Source: Actinokineospora iranica (lineage in GTDB: Bacteria; Actinomycetota; Actinomycetes; Mycobacteriales; Pseudonocardiaceae). From it: a stretch of DNA of 64,000 nucleotides. The stretch is from assembly GCF_900101685.1 (NCBI RefSeq), contig NZ_FMZZ01000007.1:1-64000 (forward strand), in the 5' to 3' direction. Position numbers and translations under genes: made by a program. This document shows, piece by piece, positions 52,643-59,789 of this stretch (the first letter of the stretch is position 1; every line of letters begins with the position of its first letter). The notes below the pieces were generated by a model. That model was not told where the DNA came from. It searched no databases and worked only from the letters and a program-made list of their open reading frames with translations.

Positions 52643-52650
52643 CCCACTGC

Positions 52651-52696
52651 CCGCTGACTTGCCGACAACCCGCTGACTTGCCGACAACCCGCTGAC
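52651..52696 (+). repeat. 19-nt tandem repeat after malQ
   Basis: CCGCTGACTTGCCGACAAC occurs at 52651 and 52670, with a partial third copy (CCGCTGAC) at 52689. Non-coding, directly downstream of malQ. Confidence 0.85.
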
Positions 52697-52800
52697 CCGC
52701 CGCCTCTTGATGGCTTGCCCGGCTGCCGCGCGCTGGCTCGCCCGCTTGTCCGCGTGCCTGCCTGCTGGCCGAAACCCGTGCGAGGGGCGTTCTTTCGCCT

Positions 52801-52905
52801 CTACTGCGCGGTTTCGGTCTCCATCGGCTCCTCGTCGGGCACGGGGACGACCCCGTGCTCTTCGCTCAACGCCGTGTAGATGGGGTTCGGGTCAGTCTCG
52901 ATCAC
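52801..52905 (-). CDS. Small acidic ORF, 34 residues
   Basis: GTG 52905 with GGAAAGCAGG upstream opens a 34-codon frame: MIETDPNPIYTALSEEHGVV followed by a Glu/Pro-rich tail ending ETAQ. It is acidic, follows the minus-strand conserved gene at 52979 by 73 nt, and ends beside the malQ spacer. I recognise no family. It may be a real small protein or peptide precursor; no modifying enzyme lies next to it. Confidence 0.35.
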   Translation of the reverse strand: MIETDPNPIYTALSEEHGVVPVPDEEPMETETAQ

Positions 52906-52978
52906 GGTGCCCTGCTTTCCGCATCCGGTCGGGGGACCAGCCGGAGATACCACCCAGTGCCGGTTTTCAACCGCGGTA

Positions 52979-53593
52979 TCACCGGAAAGTGTTGCCCGCC
53001 GCCCTGTCCTCGGCGTCCAGCAGATCCAGGTAACCCGCCCCCACCTGCCACAACGCGTCCGCCACCGGTTCCAGCTTGCCGGGCTTCCACCGCCGCTCCT
53101 CGTACTCCGCGCTGCGCTCGCGCAGACCGCGCAGGCTGATCGCGAGCTCGTCGGCGACCCGGGCGCGCAGGTCCGCGGGCGTGGGCGCGGCCGGGCGCAC
53201 CGACTCGCCCTCGCCGTCGGCGATCGCGGCCAGCACATCGGTCCGCACACCGTCCGCCTCGGACCAGACCAGCACCGGCCGGTACAGCTCGTGGTTCCAC
53301 ACCGGCGCGTGCGCGGAGCGCCAGAACGGCCGCACCGGGCTCTGCGGCAGCCGCGCCGCGTTCGCCCAGTGCCGCGCGCCCGAGGGCTCGGTGCGCCACG
53401 GCACGGCCTCGGCGGGCAGGTCTACCGTCAGGGCCACGGTGATCAGCTCGATCTCGGCGATCGGGCCGAGGATTTCCCCGGCCGCCCACAATTCGCCCAC
53501 CCGCCGGGGGAAGATCGATACGGGCCGCGTGGCCATGTCGGCACAGGTGCTGGCAAGGGTTTCCAGGTGATGCACTGCGCGGGTCCACTTCAC
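52979..53593 (-). CDS. Conserved actinobacterial protein of unknown function
   Basis: 204-residue soluble protein starting KWTRAVHHLETLASTCADMA, with internal SGARHWANAARLPQSPVRPF, WRSAHAPVWNHELYRPVLVW and a late WKPGKLEPVADALWQ. The pattern fits a family I know only as an uncharacterised actinobacterial domain (DUF7711-like). GTG 53593 gives the expected N-terminus. Divergent from a TetR gene. No catalytic motif or membrane segment is evident. Confidence 0.7.
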   Translation of the reverse strand: MKWTRAVHHLETLASTCADMATRPVSIFPRRVGELWAAGEILGPIAEIELITVALTVDLPAEAVPWRTEPSGARHWANAARLPQSPVRPFWRSAHAPVWNHELYRPVLVWSEADGVRTDVLAAIADGEGESVRPAAPTPADLRARVADELAISLRGLRERSAEYEERRWKPGKLEPVADALWQVGAGYLDLLDAEDRAAGNTFR

Positions 53594-53670
53594 CCGGCCA
53601 TCCTGCCCGCCCCGTCCGCGCGCGGGGCCGGGGGTGACGCCTTGATCGGAAAGCGACGGAACGGGGACCG

Positions 53671-54267
53671 ATGTCGGAGAACGGAACCACACGCAAGCGC
53701 GACGCCGCGGCGACCAAGGAGGCGCTGCTGGCCGCGGCCACCGAGCTGTTCACCACCCGCGGGTTCGACCGCACGTCGGTCCGCGACATCGCGGCGCTGG
53801 CCGAGGTCAACCAGGCGCTGGTGTTCCGGTACTTCGGCTCCAAGGAGGCGCTGCTCGGCGCCGTGGTGACCGCGCCGGGCCGCGCGCTGCTCGCCGAGAC
53901 CCCGCCGGGGCGGCTGCTGGCCACGCTGGTGCGGGAGACGCTGGCGCAGGAGCCCGGCGGCGCGAGCGGGAACCTGCTGCTGCTCGCGCTCAGCGGCCCG
54001 CAGGACGGCGGCGCGGCCGAGGTGCTCGAGCGCGAGGTCGCCGAGCCGCTGCGGGCGGCGCTGACGGCGCGGACCGCGCGCCCGGACGCGGAACTGCGGG
54101 CCGAGTTGGTGTGCGCGTGGCTGCTCGGCCTCGCGCTGACCCGGCACCTGCGCACGGACGGCCAGCTGGCGAAGGCCGACCCGGAGACGGCGAGCACGCT
54201 TGTTCTGGACGTGGTGACAACCCTGCTTGGCGCCGAGTCGGAGTCGCCGACCGCGACTGATCGTTGA
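53671..54267 (+). CDS. TetR-family regulator
   Basis: 198-residue TetR repressor with HTH TSVRDIAALAEVNQALVFRY followed by FGSKEALL. It is directly upstream of a P450/ferredoxin pair on the same strand, and a palindrome of TetR-operator type lies between them, so it probably controls the P450. ATG 53671, GGGACCG upstream. Confidence 0.85.
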   Translation: MSENGTTRKRDAAATKEALLAAATELFTTRGFDRTSVRDIAALAEVNQALVFRYFGSKEALLGAVVTAPGRALLAETPPGRLLATLVRETLAQEPGGASGNLLLLALSGPQDGGAAEVLEREVAEPLRAALTARTARPDAELRAELVCAWLLGLALTRHLRTDGQLAKADPETASTLVLDVVTTLLGAESESPTATDR

Positions 54268-54290
54268 CGCTCCGCGCACCGCCCCGTACC

Positions 54291-54312
54291 GTTGTAACCA
54301 AGTGCTTACAAC
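54291..54312. promoter_or_regulatory. TetR-type operator before the P450 gene
   Basis: GTTGTAA-N8-TTACAAC (54291-54312) is a perfect 7-bp inverted repeat ending 14 bp before the P450 start codon, where a bound repressor would block transcription. Confidence 0.7.
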
Positions 54313-54326
54313 ACTGAGGGGGCCCG

Positions 54327-55520
54327 TTGACCGCCGCGGACGAACGACTTCGCCGGTACCCGTTCAACCTGAGTGAAGGGCTTGAGATCGATCCGGCCTA
54401 CGCCGAGGCGCGCTCGGCGCCGGGGCTGCTGCGCGTCCAACTGCCCTTCGGAGAGCCCGCCTGGCTCGCCACCCGCTACGAGGACGCGCGGTTCGTGCTG
54501 GGCGACCGGCGGTTCAGCCGGGCGATGGCGGCTGAGCGCGACGAGCCGCGCAACCAGCCCTACCGCAGGCCGGGCGGCATCCTGTCGATGGACCCGCCCG
54601 ACCACACCCGCCTCCGGGTGCTGGTGGCGGGCGCCTTCACCGTCCGCAGGGTCGAGAAGCTGCGGCCCTGGGTGCGCGAGATCGCGAACCGGCTCATCGA
54701 CGACATGTTCACCGCCGGGCCGCCGGTCGACCTGGTCGAGGCGTTCGCGCTGCCGCTGCCGGTGCAGGTCATCTGCGAACTGCTGGGCGTGCCCGTCGCG
54801 GACCGGTCCCGGTTCCGGGTGTGGAGCGACGCGCTGCTGTCGACGTCCTCGCTGACCGCGGCTGAGTTCGCCCGGGTGGACGGCGAACTGCGCGCCTACA
54901 TGGCCGATCTCGTCGTGGCGCGGCGCGCGGAACCGGCCGAGGACCTGATGAGCGCGCTGATCGCGGCCAGGGCCGAGGACGGCGACCGGCTGTCCGAGGC
55001 GGAGCTGATCGACCTGTGCATCGCCGTGCTGGTGGCCGGGCACGAGACCACCGCGACGCAGATCCCCAACTTCGCGCACGTGCTGCTGGCCAGGCCGACG
55101 CTGTACCGGGGCCTGCACGACGAGCCGGACCGCGTCCCGGCCGCGGTCGAGGAGCTGATGCGGTTCGTCCCGCTCGGCGCCGGGGCCGGGTTCGCCCGCT
55201 ACGCCACCGAGGACGTCGAGGTCGGCGGCGTGCTGGTGCGCGCGGGGGAGCCGGTCATGGCTGCCATCGGCTCGGCGAACCGCGACGAGAGCCGCTTCCC
55301 CGACGCCGCGCAGGTGCGGTTCGACCGCCCGGACACCGCCCACCTCGGCTTCGGCCACGGGGTGCACCACTGCCTCGGCGCGCCCTTGGCCCGGCTTGAG
55401 CTGCAAGAGGCGCTGTTGGCGCTCACCAGCCGCCTGCCCGGTCTGCGCGAGGCGGGTGAGCCGGTGTGGAAGACCCAGATGATCGTTCGCGGTCCGCGGC
55501 ACATGCCGGTGGCGTGGTGA
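54327..55520 (+). CDS. Cytochrome P450
   Basis: 397-residue soluble bacterial P450 monooxygenase. I-helix oxygen motif VLVAGHETTATQ, K-helix EELMR (ExxR) and heme ligand loop LGFGHGVHHCLGAPLARLEL are intact; the N-terminal DPPDHTRLRVLVAGAFT is typical. TTG 54327 is the start (GAGGGGG 5 nt upstream). It is coupled by a 4-nt overlap to a ferredoxin. Substrate unknown; no biosynthetic cluster surrounds it, so a catabolic or detoxifying role under the TetR regulator is plausible. Confidence 0.9.
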   Translation: MTAADERLRRYPFNLSEGLEIDPAYAEARSAPGLLRVQLPFGEPAWLATRYEDARFVLGDRRFSRAMAAERDEPRNQPYRRPGGILSMDPPDHTRLRVLVAGAFTVRRVEKLRPWVREIANRLIDDMFTAGPPVDLVEAFALPLPVQVICELLGVPVADRSRFRVWSDALLSTSSLTAAEFARVDGELRAYMADLVVARRAEPAEDLMSALIAARAEDGDRLSEAELIDLCIAVLVAGHETTATQIPNFAHVLLARPTLYRGLHDEPDRVPAAVEELMRFVPLGAGAGFARYATEDVEVGGVLVRAGEPVMAAIGSANRDESRFPDAAQVRFDRPDTAHLGFGHGVHHCLGAPLARLELQEALLALTSRLPGLREAGEPVWKTQMIVRGPRHMPVAW

Positions 55521-55735
55521 GCTGGACCGTCCGGGTCGACGCGACCGCCTGCATGGGCTCGGGGGTGTGTGCCGGTTCCCGCCCGGACGTGTTCCGGCTC
55601 GCCGGGCGCCACTCGGAGGCCGTGCGCGCGGCCGTCCCGCCCGATGACGCCGTCCTGGACGTGGCCGACACCTGCCCCGCCTCGGCGATCACCGTGACCG
55701 ACGAGACGGGCGCGGAAATCGGCCCGCGCCCGTGA
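55517..55735 (+). CDS. [3Fe-4S] ferredoxin
   Basis: 72-residue ferredoxin with three cluster Cys in ACMGSGVCAGSRPDVF and DTCPASAI, the [3Fe-4S] type that reduces actinobacterial P450s. Overlaps the P450 stop. Its last codon and stop lie in the left arm of the terminator that follows. Confidence 0.88.
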   Translation: MSWTVRVDATACMGSGVCAGSRPDVFRLAGRHSEAVRAAVPPDDAVLDVADTCPASAITVTDETGAEIGPRP

Positions 55736-55794
55736 CGGACAGCGCGTGTCCCACCTTCGCCAGGCAAGGTGGGACACGCGCTGTCCGTCACGGG
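55729..55794. terminator. 29-bp perfect bidirectional terminator
   Basis: Arms 55729-55757 and 55766-55794 are perfectly complementary (core GACAGCGCGTGTCCCACCTT), loop 8 nt. The stem includes the ferredoxin stop codon and ends one base before the hisG stop codon, serving both convergent genes. Confidence 0.9.
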
Positions 55795-56658
55795 TCAGAG
55801 GCGGCTGGATTCCAGCGGGGTCACCAGGATCGCGCGGGCGCCGACCTCCCACAGCTCGTCCATCACGAACGGGGCGCGCTCGCGCGGAACCAGCGACCGG
55901 ACGGCCACCCAGCCCTCGCGGGCCAGCGGTGAGACGGTCGGCGACTCGATGCCGGGCGTGAGCGCGCACGCCGCCTGCTGCACCTCCACCGGGCAGTCGT
56001 AGTCGATCATCACGTACTGCCGGGCGATCAGCACGCCCTTGAGCCGCCTGCGCAGCCGCTCGATCGCGGCCAGTGACTCCTCGGTCAGCTCGGCGGCGGG
56101 CCTGCGGATCAGCACCGCCTCGGACTTGAGGATCGGCTCGCCGAACACCGCGAGGCCGGAGTTGCGCAGGCTGGTGCCGGTCTCGACCACGTCGGCCACC
56201 GCGTCGGCGATGCCAAGCTGCACGGAGGTCTCGACCGCGCCTTCCAGCCGGACGAGCTTGACCTGCACCCCGTGCTCGGCCAGGTGCTTCTCGACCAGGC
56301 CGGGGTAGCTGGTGGCGACCCGGCGGCCGTCGAGGTCGCGCAGGTCGGCGATCGCGCCCGGGCGGGCGGCGAAGCGGAACGTCGACTCGGAGTAGCCCAG
56401 GGCGAGGATCTCCTCCGCGCCGGTGTCGGCGTCGAGCAGCAGGTCGCGGCCGGTCAGGCCCGCGTCGAGGGTGCCGGAGCCGACGTAGAGGGCGATGTCG
56501 CGCGGGCGCAGGAAGAAGAACTGCACGTCGTTGCGCGCGTCGTCGATCATCAGCTCGCGGTTGCCGCGATGGACCCGGTACCCGGCAGCGGTGAGGAGCT
56601 GTTCGGAGGGGACGCTGAGCGACCCCTTGTTGGGCACGGCGATCCGTAGCGTGGTCAC
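55795..56658 (-). CDS. hisG: ATP phosphoribosyltransferase
   Basis: 287-residue long-form HisG, first committed step of histidine synthesis (ATP + PRPP to phosphoribosyl-ATP). N-terminal LRIAVPNKGSLSVPSEQLL, the PRPP loop DVVETGTSLRNSGLAV and a C-terminal regulatory ACT-like domain (VMIDYDCPVEVQQAACALTP) are visible. GTG 56658. The usual actinobacterial partner hisE is not next to it: the upstream neighbour is an ArsR-type regulator in the other direction. Confidence 0.92.
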   Translation of the reverse strand: MTTLRIAVPNKGSLSVPSEQLLTAAGYRVHRGNRELMIDDARNDVQFFFLRPRDIALYVGSGTLDAGLTGRDLLLDADTGAEEILALGYSESTFRFAARPGAIADLRDLDGRRVATSYPGLVEKHLAEHGVQVKLVRLEGAVETSVQLGIADAVADVVETGTSLRNSGLAVFGEPILKSEAVLIRRPAAELTEESLAAIERLRRRLKGVLIARQYVMIDYDCPVEVQQAACALTPGIESPTVSPLAREGWVAVRSLVPRERAPFVMDELWEVGARAILVTPLESSRL

Positions 56659-56798
56659 GCGGACGAATATTGCCACAGGCACAGGTCCGCCCGATGACCC
56701 GGGCCTGAACACCCGATGGCGCATCCGCCCTGGTCGGGGCCGTGCTGTGCGCTGCGTTACCCCCGTCGGCGATGTCCACTGTGGTCATCGCGGACCTA

Positions 56799-56827
56799 TT
56801 GACAAAGAAGATTTTTACGTACAAACT
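56799..56827 (+). promoter_or_regulatory. Promoter of the ArsR-type regulator
   Basis: A perfect -35 box TTGACA (56799-56804) lies in an unusually AT-rich stretch, with a plausible -10 around TACAAACT (56820-56827). Transcription would start within about 10 nt of the ATG at 56838, implying a leaderless or very short leader. Confidence 0.55.
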
Positions 56828-56837
56828 CATTTTTGCG

Positions 56838-57395
56838 ATGAGAGACGTCCTGTACCTGGAGCACATCGAGCAGGCCGAGGCCCTGCTCAAGCCGCAGCGC
56901 GTGGAGGTGCTGCGGCAGTTGGCCGAGCCCCGTTCGTGCACCGAGGTCGCGAGCAGGCTTGACCAGACCCCGCAGCGGGTCTACTACCACGTGAAGAAGC
57001 TGGTGGAGGCCGGTGTGGTGACCCTGGTGTCCGAGCGCAAGGTGCGCGGGATCAACGAGGGCGTCTACCAGGCCACGGCCCGCTCGTACTGGCTCTCGCC
57101 CCGGCTCGTCGGGAGCGTGGGGACGCGCCTGCACGACGACAAGCGGGGGCTGGGCTACCTGCTCGACCTCGTGGAGGAAGTCCAGCAGGACATCGCGGGC
57201 CTGGACCGCACGGCGCCGGACCTGCCGTCGCTGGGGGTGTCCGGCGCGATTCGGGTGCCGCCCGAGCGCAGGCCGGAGTTCCTTGAAGACCTCAAGAGCA
57301 CGTTGCAAGACCTGTTCAGCCGCTACGGGGGCGCGGAGGGCGACGCCTTCGCCCTCGTGGTGGCCTGTTACCCGAAGGAGAAGACAGATGAGTGA
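56838..57395 (+). CDS. ArsR/HTH-20-type transcriptional regulator
   Basis: 185-residue winged-helix regulator: KPQRVEVLRQLAEPRSCTEV, SRLDQTPQRVYYHVKKLVEA, GVVTLVSERKVRGI. The C-terminal half (LGYLLDLVEEVQQDIAGLDR) is probably a dimer/ligand region. ATG 56838 fits the promoter; an upstream ATG (56772) would add a Lys/Phe-rich leader that lies over the promoter. It overlaps by 8 nt an AHSA1-domain gene, a pairing common in actinobacteria where the regulator controls the START-like protein. Confidence 0.82.
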   Translation: MRDVLYLEHIEQAEALLKPQRVEVLRQLAEPRSCTEVASRLDQTPQRVYYHVKKLVEAGVVTLVSERKVRGINEGVYQATARSYWLSPRLVGSVGTRLHDDKRGLGYLLDLVEEVQQDIAGLDRTAPDLPSLGVSGAIRVPPERRPEFLEDLKSTLQDLFSRYGGAEGDAFALVVACYPKEKTDE

Positions 57396-58278
57396 GCAGT
57401 TGGCCGAGCCGTTGACCATGAGCGCCCGCCTGGCCGCGCCCGTCTCGCGGGTGCGCGCCGCGCTGACCGAGGCGGGGGAGTTGCGGGCCTGGCTGTCCGA
57501 GCACGCCGAGGTCGACCTGCCGAACCGGTTCGCCTTCTGGGGCCCCTCGATCCCCGATGGCGCCGAGCCGCACCAGCGGCCGCTGACCGTGACCGACACC
57601 GAGGTCAGCTTCGCTTGGCAGGTCGGCGGTGAAGAGACCACGGTCGAGTTCACCCTCGCCGAGGAGTCGGCGGACACGACGGTGCTGACCGCCTCGCAGA
57701 GCCACTTCCCGGGCTGGGGCGTGGCCGCATCGGGTGGCGGCGGCGTGCTCGCGGTGCTCGGAACGTTCTGGGCGGCGGCGATCGCCAACCTGGTCGAGCA
57801 CATCGAAGGCAGGCCGCTGACCCCTCGGGGCGACCTGACCTCCGCCGACCTCAAGGCCGAAGTCGTGATCGCGGCCTCGGCCGAGAAGATCTACGACGCC
57901 CTCATGGACCCGGCCAAGTTCGCCGAGTGGTTCGGCTACCCGATCGAACTCGAACCGCACGTCGGAGGCCGCTGGGCCATGGGCGGCTTCGAGAACAACC
58001 CGTCCCCGGCGAAGATCGTCGAGCTGGAGCCAGGCCGCGCCCTGACCCTGGACTTCGGCGGCTCCAGCTACGGCCTGAACAGCTGGGAGCTGGCCGAGTC
58101 CGACGGCAAGACCCGGCTGACCTTCATGGCCAGCGGCTTCAACAGGGACAACCCGCCGTACGCGGGCTGGCTGGGCTGGATCAGCGGCATCGCCGAACTC
58201 CGCCGCTACGTCGAGATGCCCGACTGGCGGATGACCTGGATCGTCCCCACCGAAGAGGAAACCCGGCCCGCCGAGTGA
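57388..58278 (+). CDS. Double AHSA1/START-like domain protein
   Basis: 296-residue protein with two SRPBCC (AHSA1) domains: residues ~8-145 (MSARLAAPVSRVRAALTEAG) and ~150-290 (AEVVIAASAEKIYDALMDPA, KFAEWFGYPIELEPHVGGRW, SGIAELRRYVEMPDWRM). Probably binds a hydrophobic ligand or client protein. ATG 57388 is preceded by GAAGGAGAAG and overlaps the regulator gene, so translation is coupled. Confidence 0.82.
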   Translation: MSEQLAEPLTMSARLAAPVSRVRAALTEAGELRAWLSEHAEVDLPNRFAFWGPSIPDGAEPHQRPLTVTDTEVSFAWQVGGEETTVEFTLAEESADTTVLTASQSHFPGWGVAASGGGGVLAVLGTFWAAAIANLVEHIEGRPLTPRGDLTSADLKAEVVIAASAEKIYDALMDPAKFAEWFGYPIELEPHVGGRWAMGGFENNPSPAKIVELEPGRALTLDFGGSSYGLNSWELAESDGKTRLTFMASGFNRDNPPYAGWLGWISGIAELRRYVEMPDWRMTWIVPTEEETRPAE

Positions 58279-58705
58279 ACCTGGGTTGTCAACTGAGGTT
58301 ATCCCTACTTGGTATCTAGATAATGGGCTTTCGGCGCCCTGGAGGCCTGCTGTGGAGTGGGCCCGGCGAGGCCGGACACGCAGGGCGTAGGTCGCGTGTC
58401 CGGCCCGTACCCGTGGCCAGCCCACCATTCGGGTGGCCCGGGGCCCGGAGCCGGTCGGCTGCCATCGTCGGCGGGTCGCCCGCTCCGATCGGAGTGGTGC
58501 AGGGTCCTCTGAGCTTGCCGTAGACGCCTGCCGCGCGCCCATCCCAAAAGTGCATAGCCCGGGGTTATGGGGACTCGGCCGAACGGCTCGGCCGATGCGG
58601 GCCGTTCGGCCGCGATCGCTTGTCGGGGGGAGCTTTCGGGGCTCGGATGGGGCACGCTGGTCGGGTGACGTGGACCACGTTCGAGGTCGGGTAGGTTCTG
58701 GCGCG
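58279..58705. other. Intergenic region with AT-rich palindrome and hairpin
   Basis: 427 bp with no convincing gene. It contains TATCTAGATA (58313-58322), a 10-bp AT palindrome unusual for this GC level, 35 bp past the AHSA1 stop, then the terminator hairpin at 58370-58405. An open frame starting right after the palindrome (58323-58523) is Gly/Pro/Arg-rich and looks non-coding. Confidence 0.5.
58370..58405 (+). terminator. Hairpin terminator after the AHSA1 gene
   Basis: Perfect 11-bp stem GGCCGGACACG (58370-58380) / CGTGTCCGGCC (58395-58405), loop 14 nt, about 90 nt past the stop codon. Confidence 0.65.
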
Positions 58706-58954
58706 ATGCTGCGGTGGATGTGGCCGCTGCCCCGGCGCCGGTGGCCGGTTGCGGTGGCGGTGATTGTGGGCGCGATGGGCGCGGGATCTGTGGTGGCGCA
58801 CTTCGGCGGCGTCGGCGTGGGCGTGGTGGCCTTCGTGGTCACGGTCGGCGAAGTGCTGGCGCTGTTCTGCGCCCGCTCGTGGCTGCGGTCCCGCAGGCAG
58901 GCGAAAGAGGTCGAAGCCGAACGCGACCGCACCGACGAGCTGATGACTATGTGA
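58706..58954 (+). CDS. Small membrane protein, hypothetical
   Basis: 82-residue protein with a basic start (MLRWMWPLPRRRWP), two membrane helices (VAVAVIVGAMGAGSVVAHFG; VGVVAFVVTVGEVLALFCA) and a charged C-terminal helix (SRRQAKEVEAERDRTDELM). Not recognised. No strong RBS before ATG 58706. It lies just upstream of the clpC2-like gene, same direction, separated by that gene's operators. Confidence 0.5.
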   Translation: MLRWMWPLPRRRWPVAVAVIVGAMGAGSVVAHFGGVGVGVVAFVVTVGEVLALFCARSWLRSRRQAKEVEAERDRTDELMTM

Positions 58955-58991
58955 CGGCCCGTTTTGCGGGTGTCAGCCTGGGGGCGACTTC

Positions 58992-59037
58992 GTCAACTCC
59001 CGGTTGACGACCATCGGGTTGTCAACCTATGGTTGAC
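58992..59037 (+). promoter_or_regulatory. Tandem operators of the clpC2-like gene
   Basis: Two identical-layout palindromes, GTCAAC-TCCCG-GTTGAC (58992-59008) and GTCAAC-CTATG-GTTGAC (59021-59037), with centres 29 bp apart. The second ends 2 bp before the ATG, so bound protein would block transcription initiation. The downstream protein itself carries an HTH, making it the likely ligand. Confidence 0.8.
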
Positions 59038-59039
59038 GT

Positions 59040-59789
59040 ATGACGAATCCAGTCCAGATGACCAACCCGGTCCGCCTCGACGACCTGATCGAGGCGATCA
59101 AGAAGGCCCACACCGACGCGCTCGACCAGCTTGCCGACGCCGTGATCGCCGCCGACCACCTCGGTGAGATCGCCGACCACCTGATCGGCCACTTCGTCGA
59201 CCAGGCCCGCCGTTCCGGCGCGTCCTGGAAGGACATCGGCGCGAGCATGGGCGTCACCAAGCAGGCCGCGCAGAAGCGGTTCGTGTCCAAGGACCCCGGC
59301 CTGGACCCCAGCCAGGGGTTCGGGCGCTTCACCGACCGGGCGCGCAACGTCGTGATCACCTCGCAGAACGAGGCCAGGGCGGCGAGCAACTCGGAGATCA
59401 CGACCGGGCACCTCGTCCTTGGGCTCCTGGCCGAGCCGGAAGGGCTTGCCGCGCGGGCGATCCGCGCGCAGGGCGTGTCGCTGGACGCGGTCCGGGAGGC
59501 CGCGGTCGCGACGCTGCCCGCGGCCGCGGAAGAACCGCCCGCGCTGGTCCCGTTCGACGCGGGCGCCAAGAAGGCGCTGGAGTTGACGTTCCGGGAGGCC
59601 TTGCGGCTGGGGCACAACTTCGTCGGGACCGAGCACATCCTGCTCGCCCTGCTGGAGTTGGAGGCGGGCGATGGCGTGCTCTCGGGCCTGGGGATCGACA
59701 AGGCGACCACGGAGGCGACGGTCGTCGAGACCCTCGGCGCCCTGACCGGGCAGGCGGCACCGGGGCAGCAGGCTCAGCAGGATCAGTAG
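59040..59789 (+). CDS. clpC2: ClpC2-like Clp N-domain protein with HTH
   Basis: 249-residue protein without AAA+ modules. The N-terminal ~85 residues hold a helix-turn-helix (SGASWKDIGASMGVTKQAAQ KRF region), and the C-terminal part is a Clp N-terminal domain made of two repeats (FTDRARNVVITSQNEARAAS; TGHLVLGLLAEPEG; ALELTFREALRLGHNFVGTE; HILLALLELEAG). Length and layout match mycobacterial ClpC2, which sequesters ClpC1-targeting peptides such as cyclomarin and, as I recall, represses its own gene. Two operators end at its ATG, and there is no RBS, so it is probably autoregulated and leaderless. Overlaps tail-to-tail with the next gene by 7 nt. Confidence 0.85.
   Translation: MTNPVQMTNPVRLDDLIEAIKKAHTDALDQLADAVIAADHLGEIADHLIGHFVDQARRSGASWKDIGASMGVTKQAAQKRFVSKDPGLDPSQGFGRFTDRARNVVITSQNEARAASNSEITTGHLVLGLLAEPEGLAARAIRAQGVSLDAVREAAVATLPAAAEEPPALVPFDAGAKKALELTFREALRLGHNFVGTEHILLALLELEAGDGVLSGLGIDKATTEATVVETLGALTGQAAPGQQAQQDQ

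Noticed and set aside
52801-52905. Micro-ORF as a RiPP precursor
   Set aside because: No cyclase, protease, radical-SAM or lanthionine enzyme is adjacent; the nearest gene is an uncharacterised soluble protein.
58323-58523. 66-codon open frame right after the TATCTAGATA palindrome
   Set aside because: Gly/Pro/Arg-rich, overlaps a terminator hairpin, no RBS.
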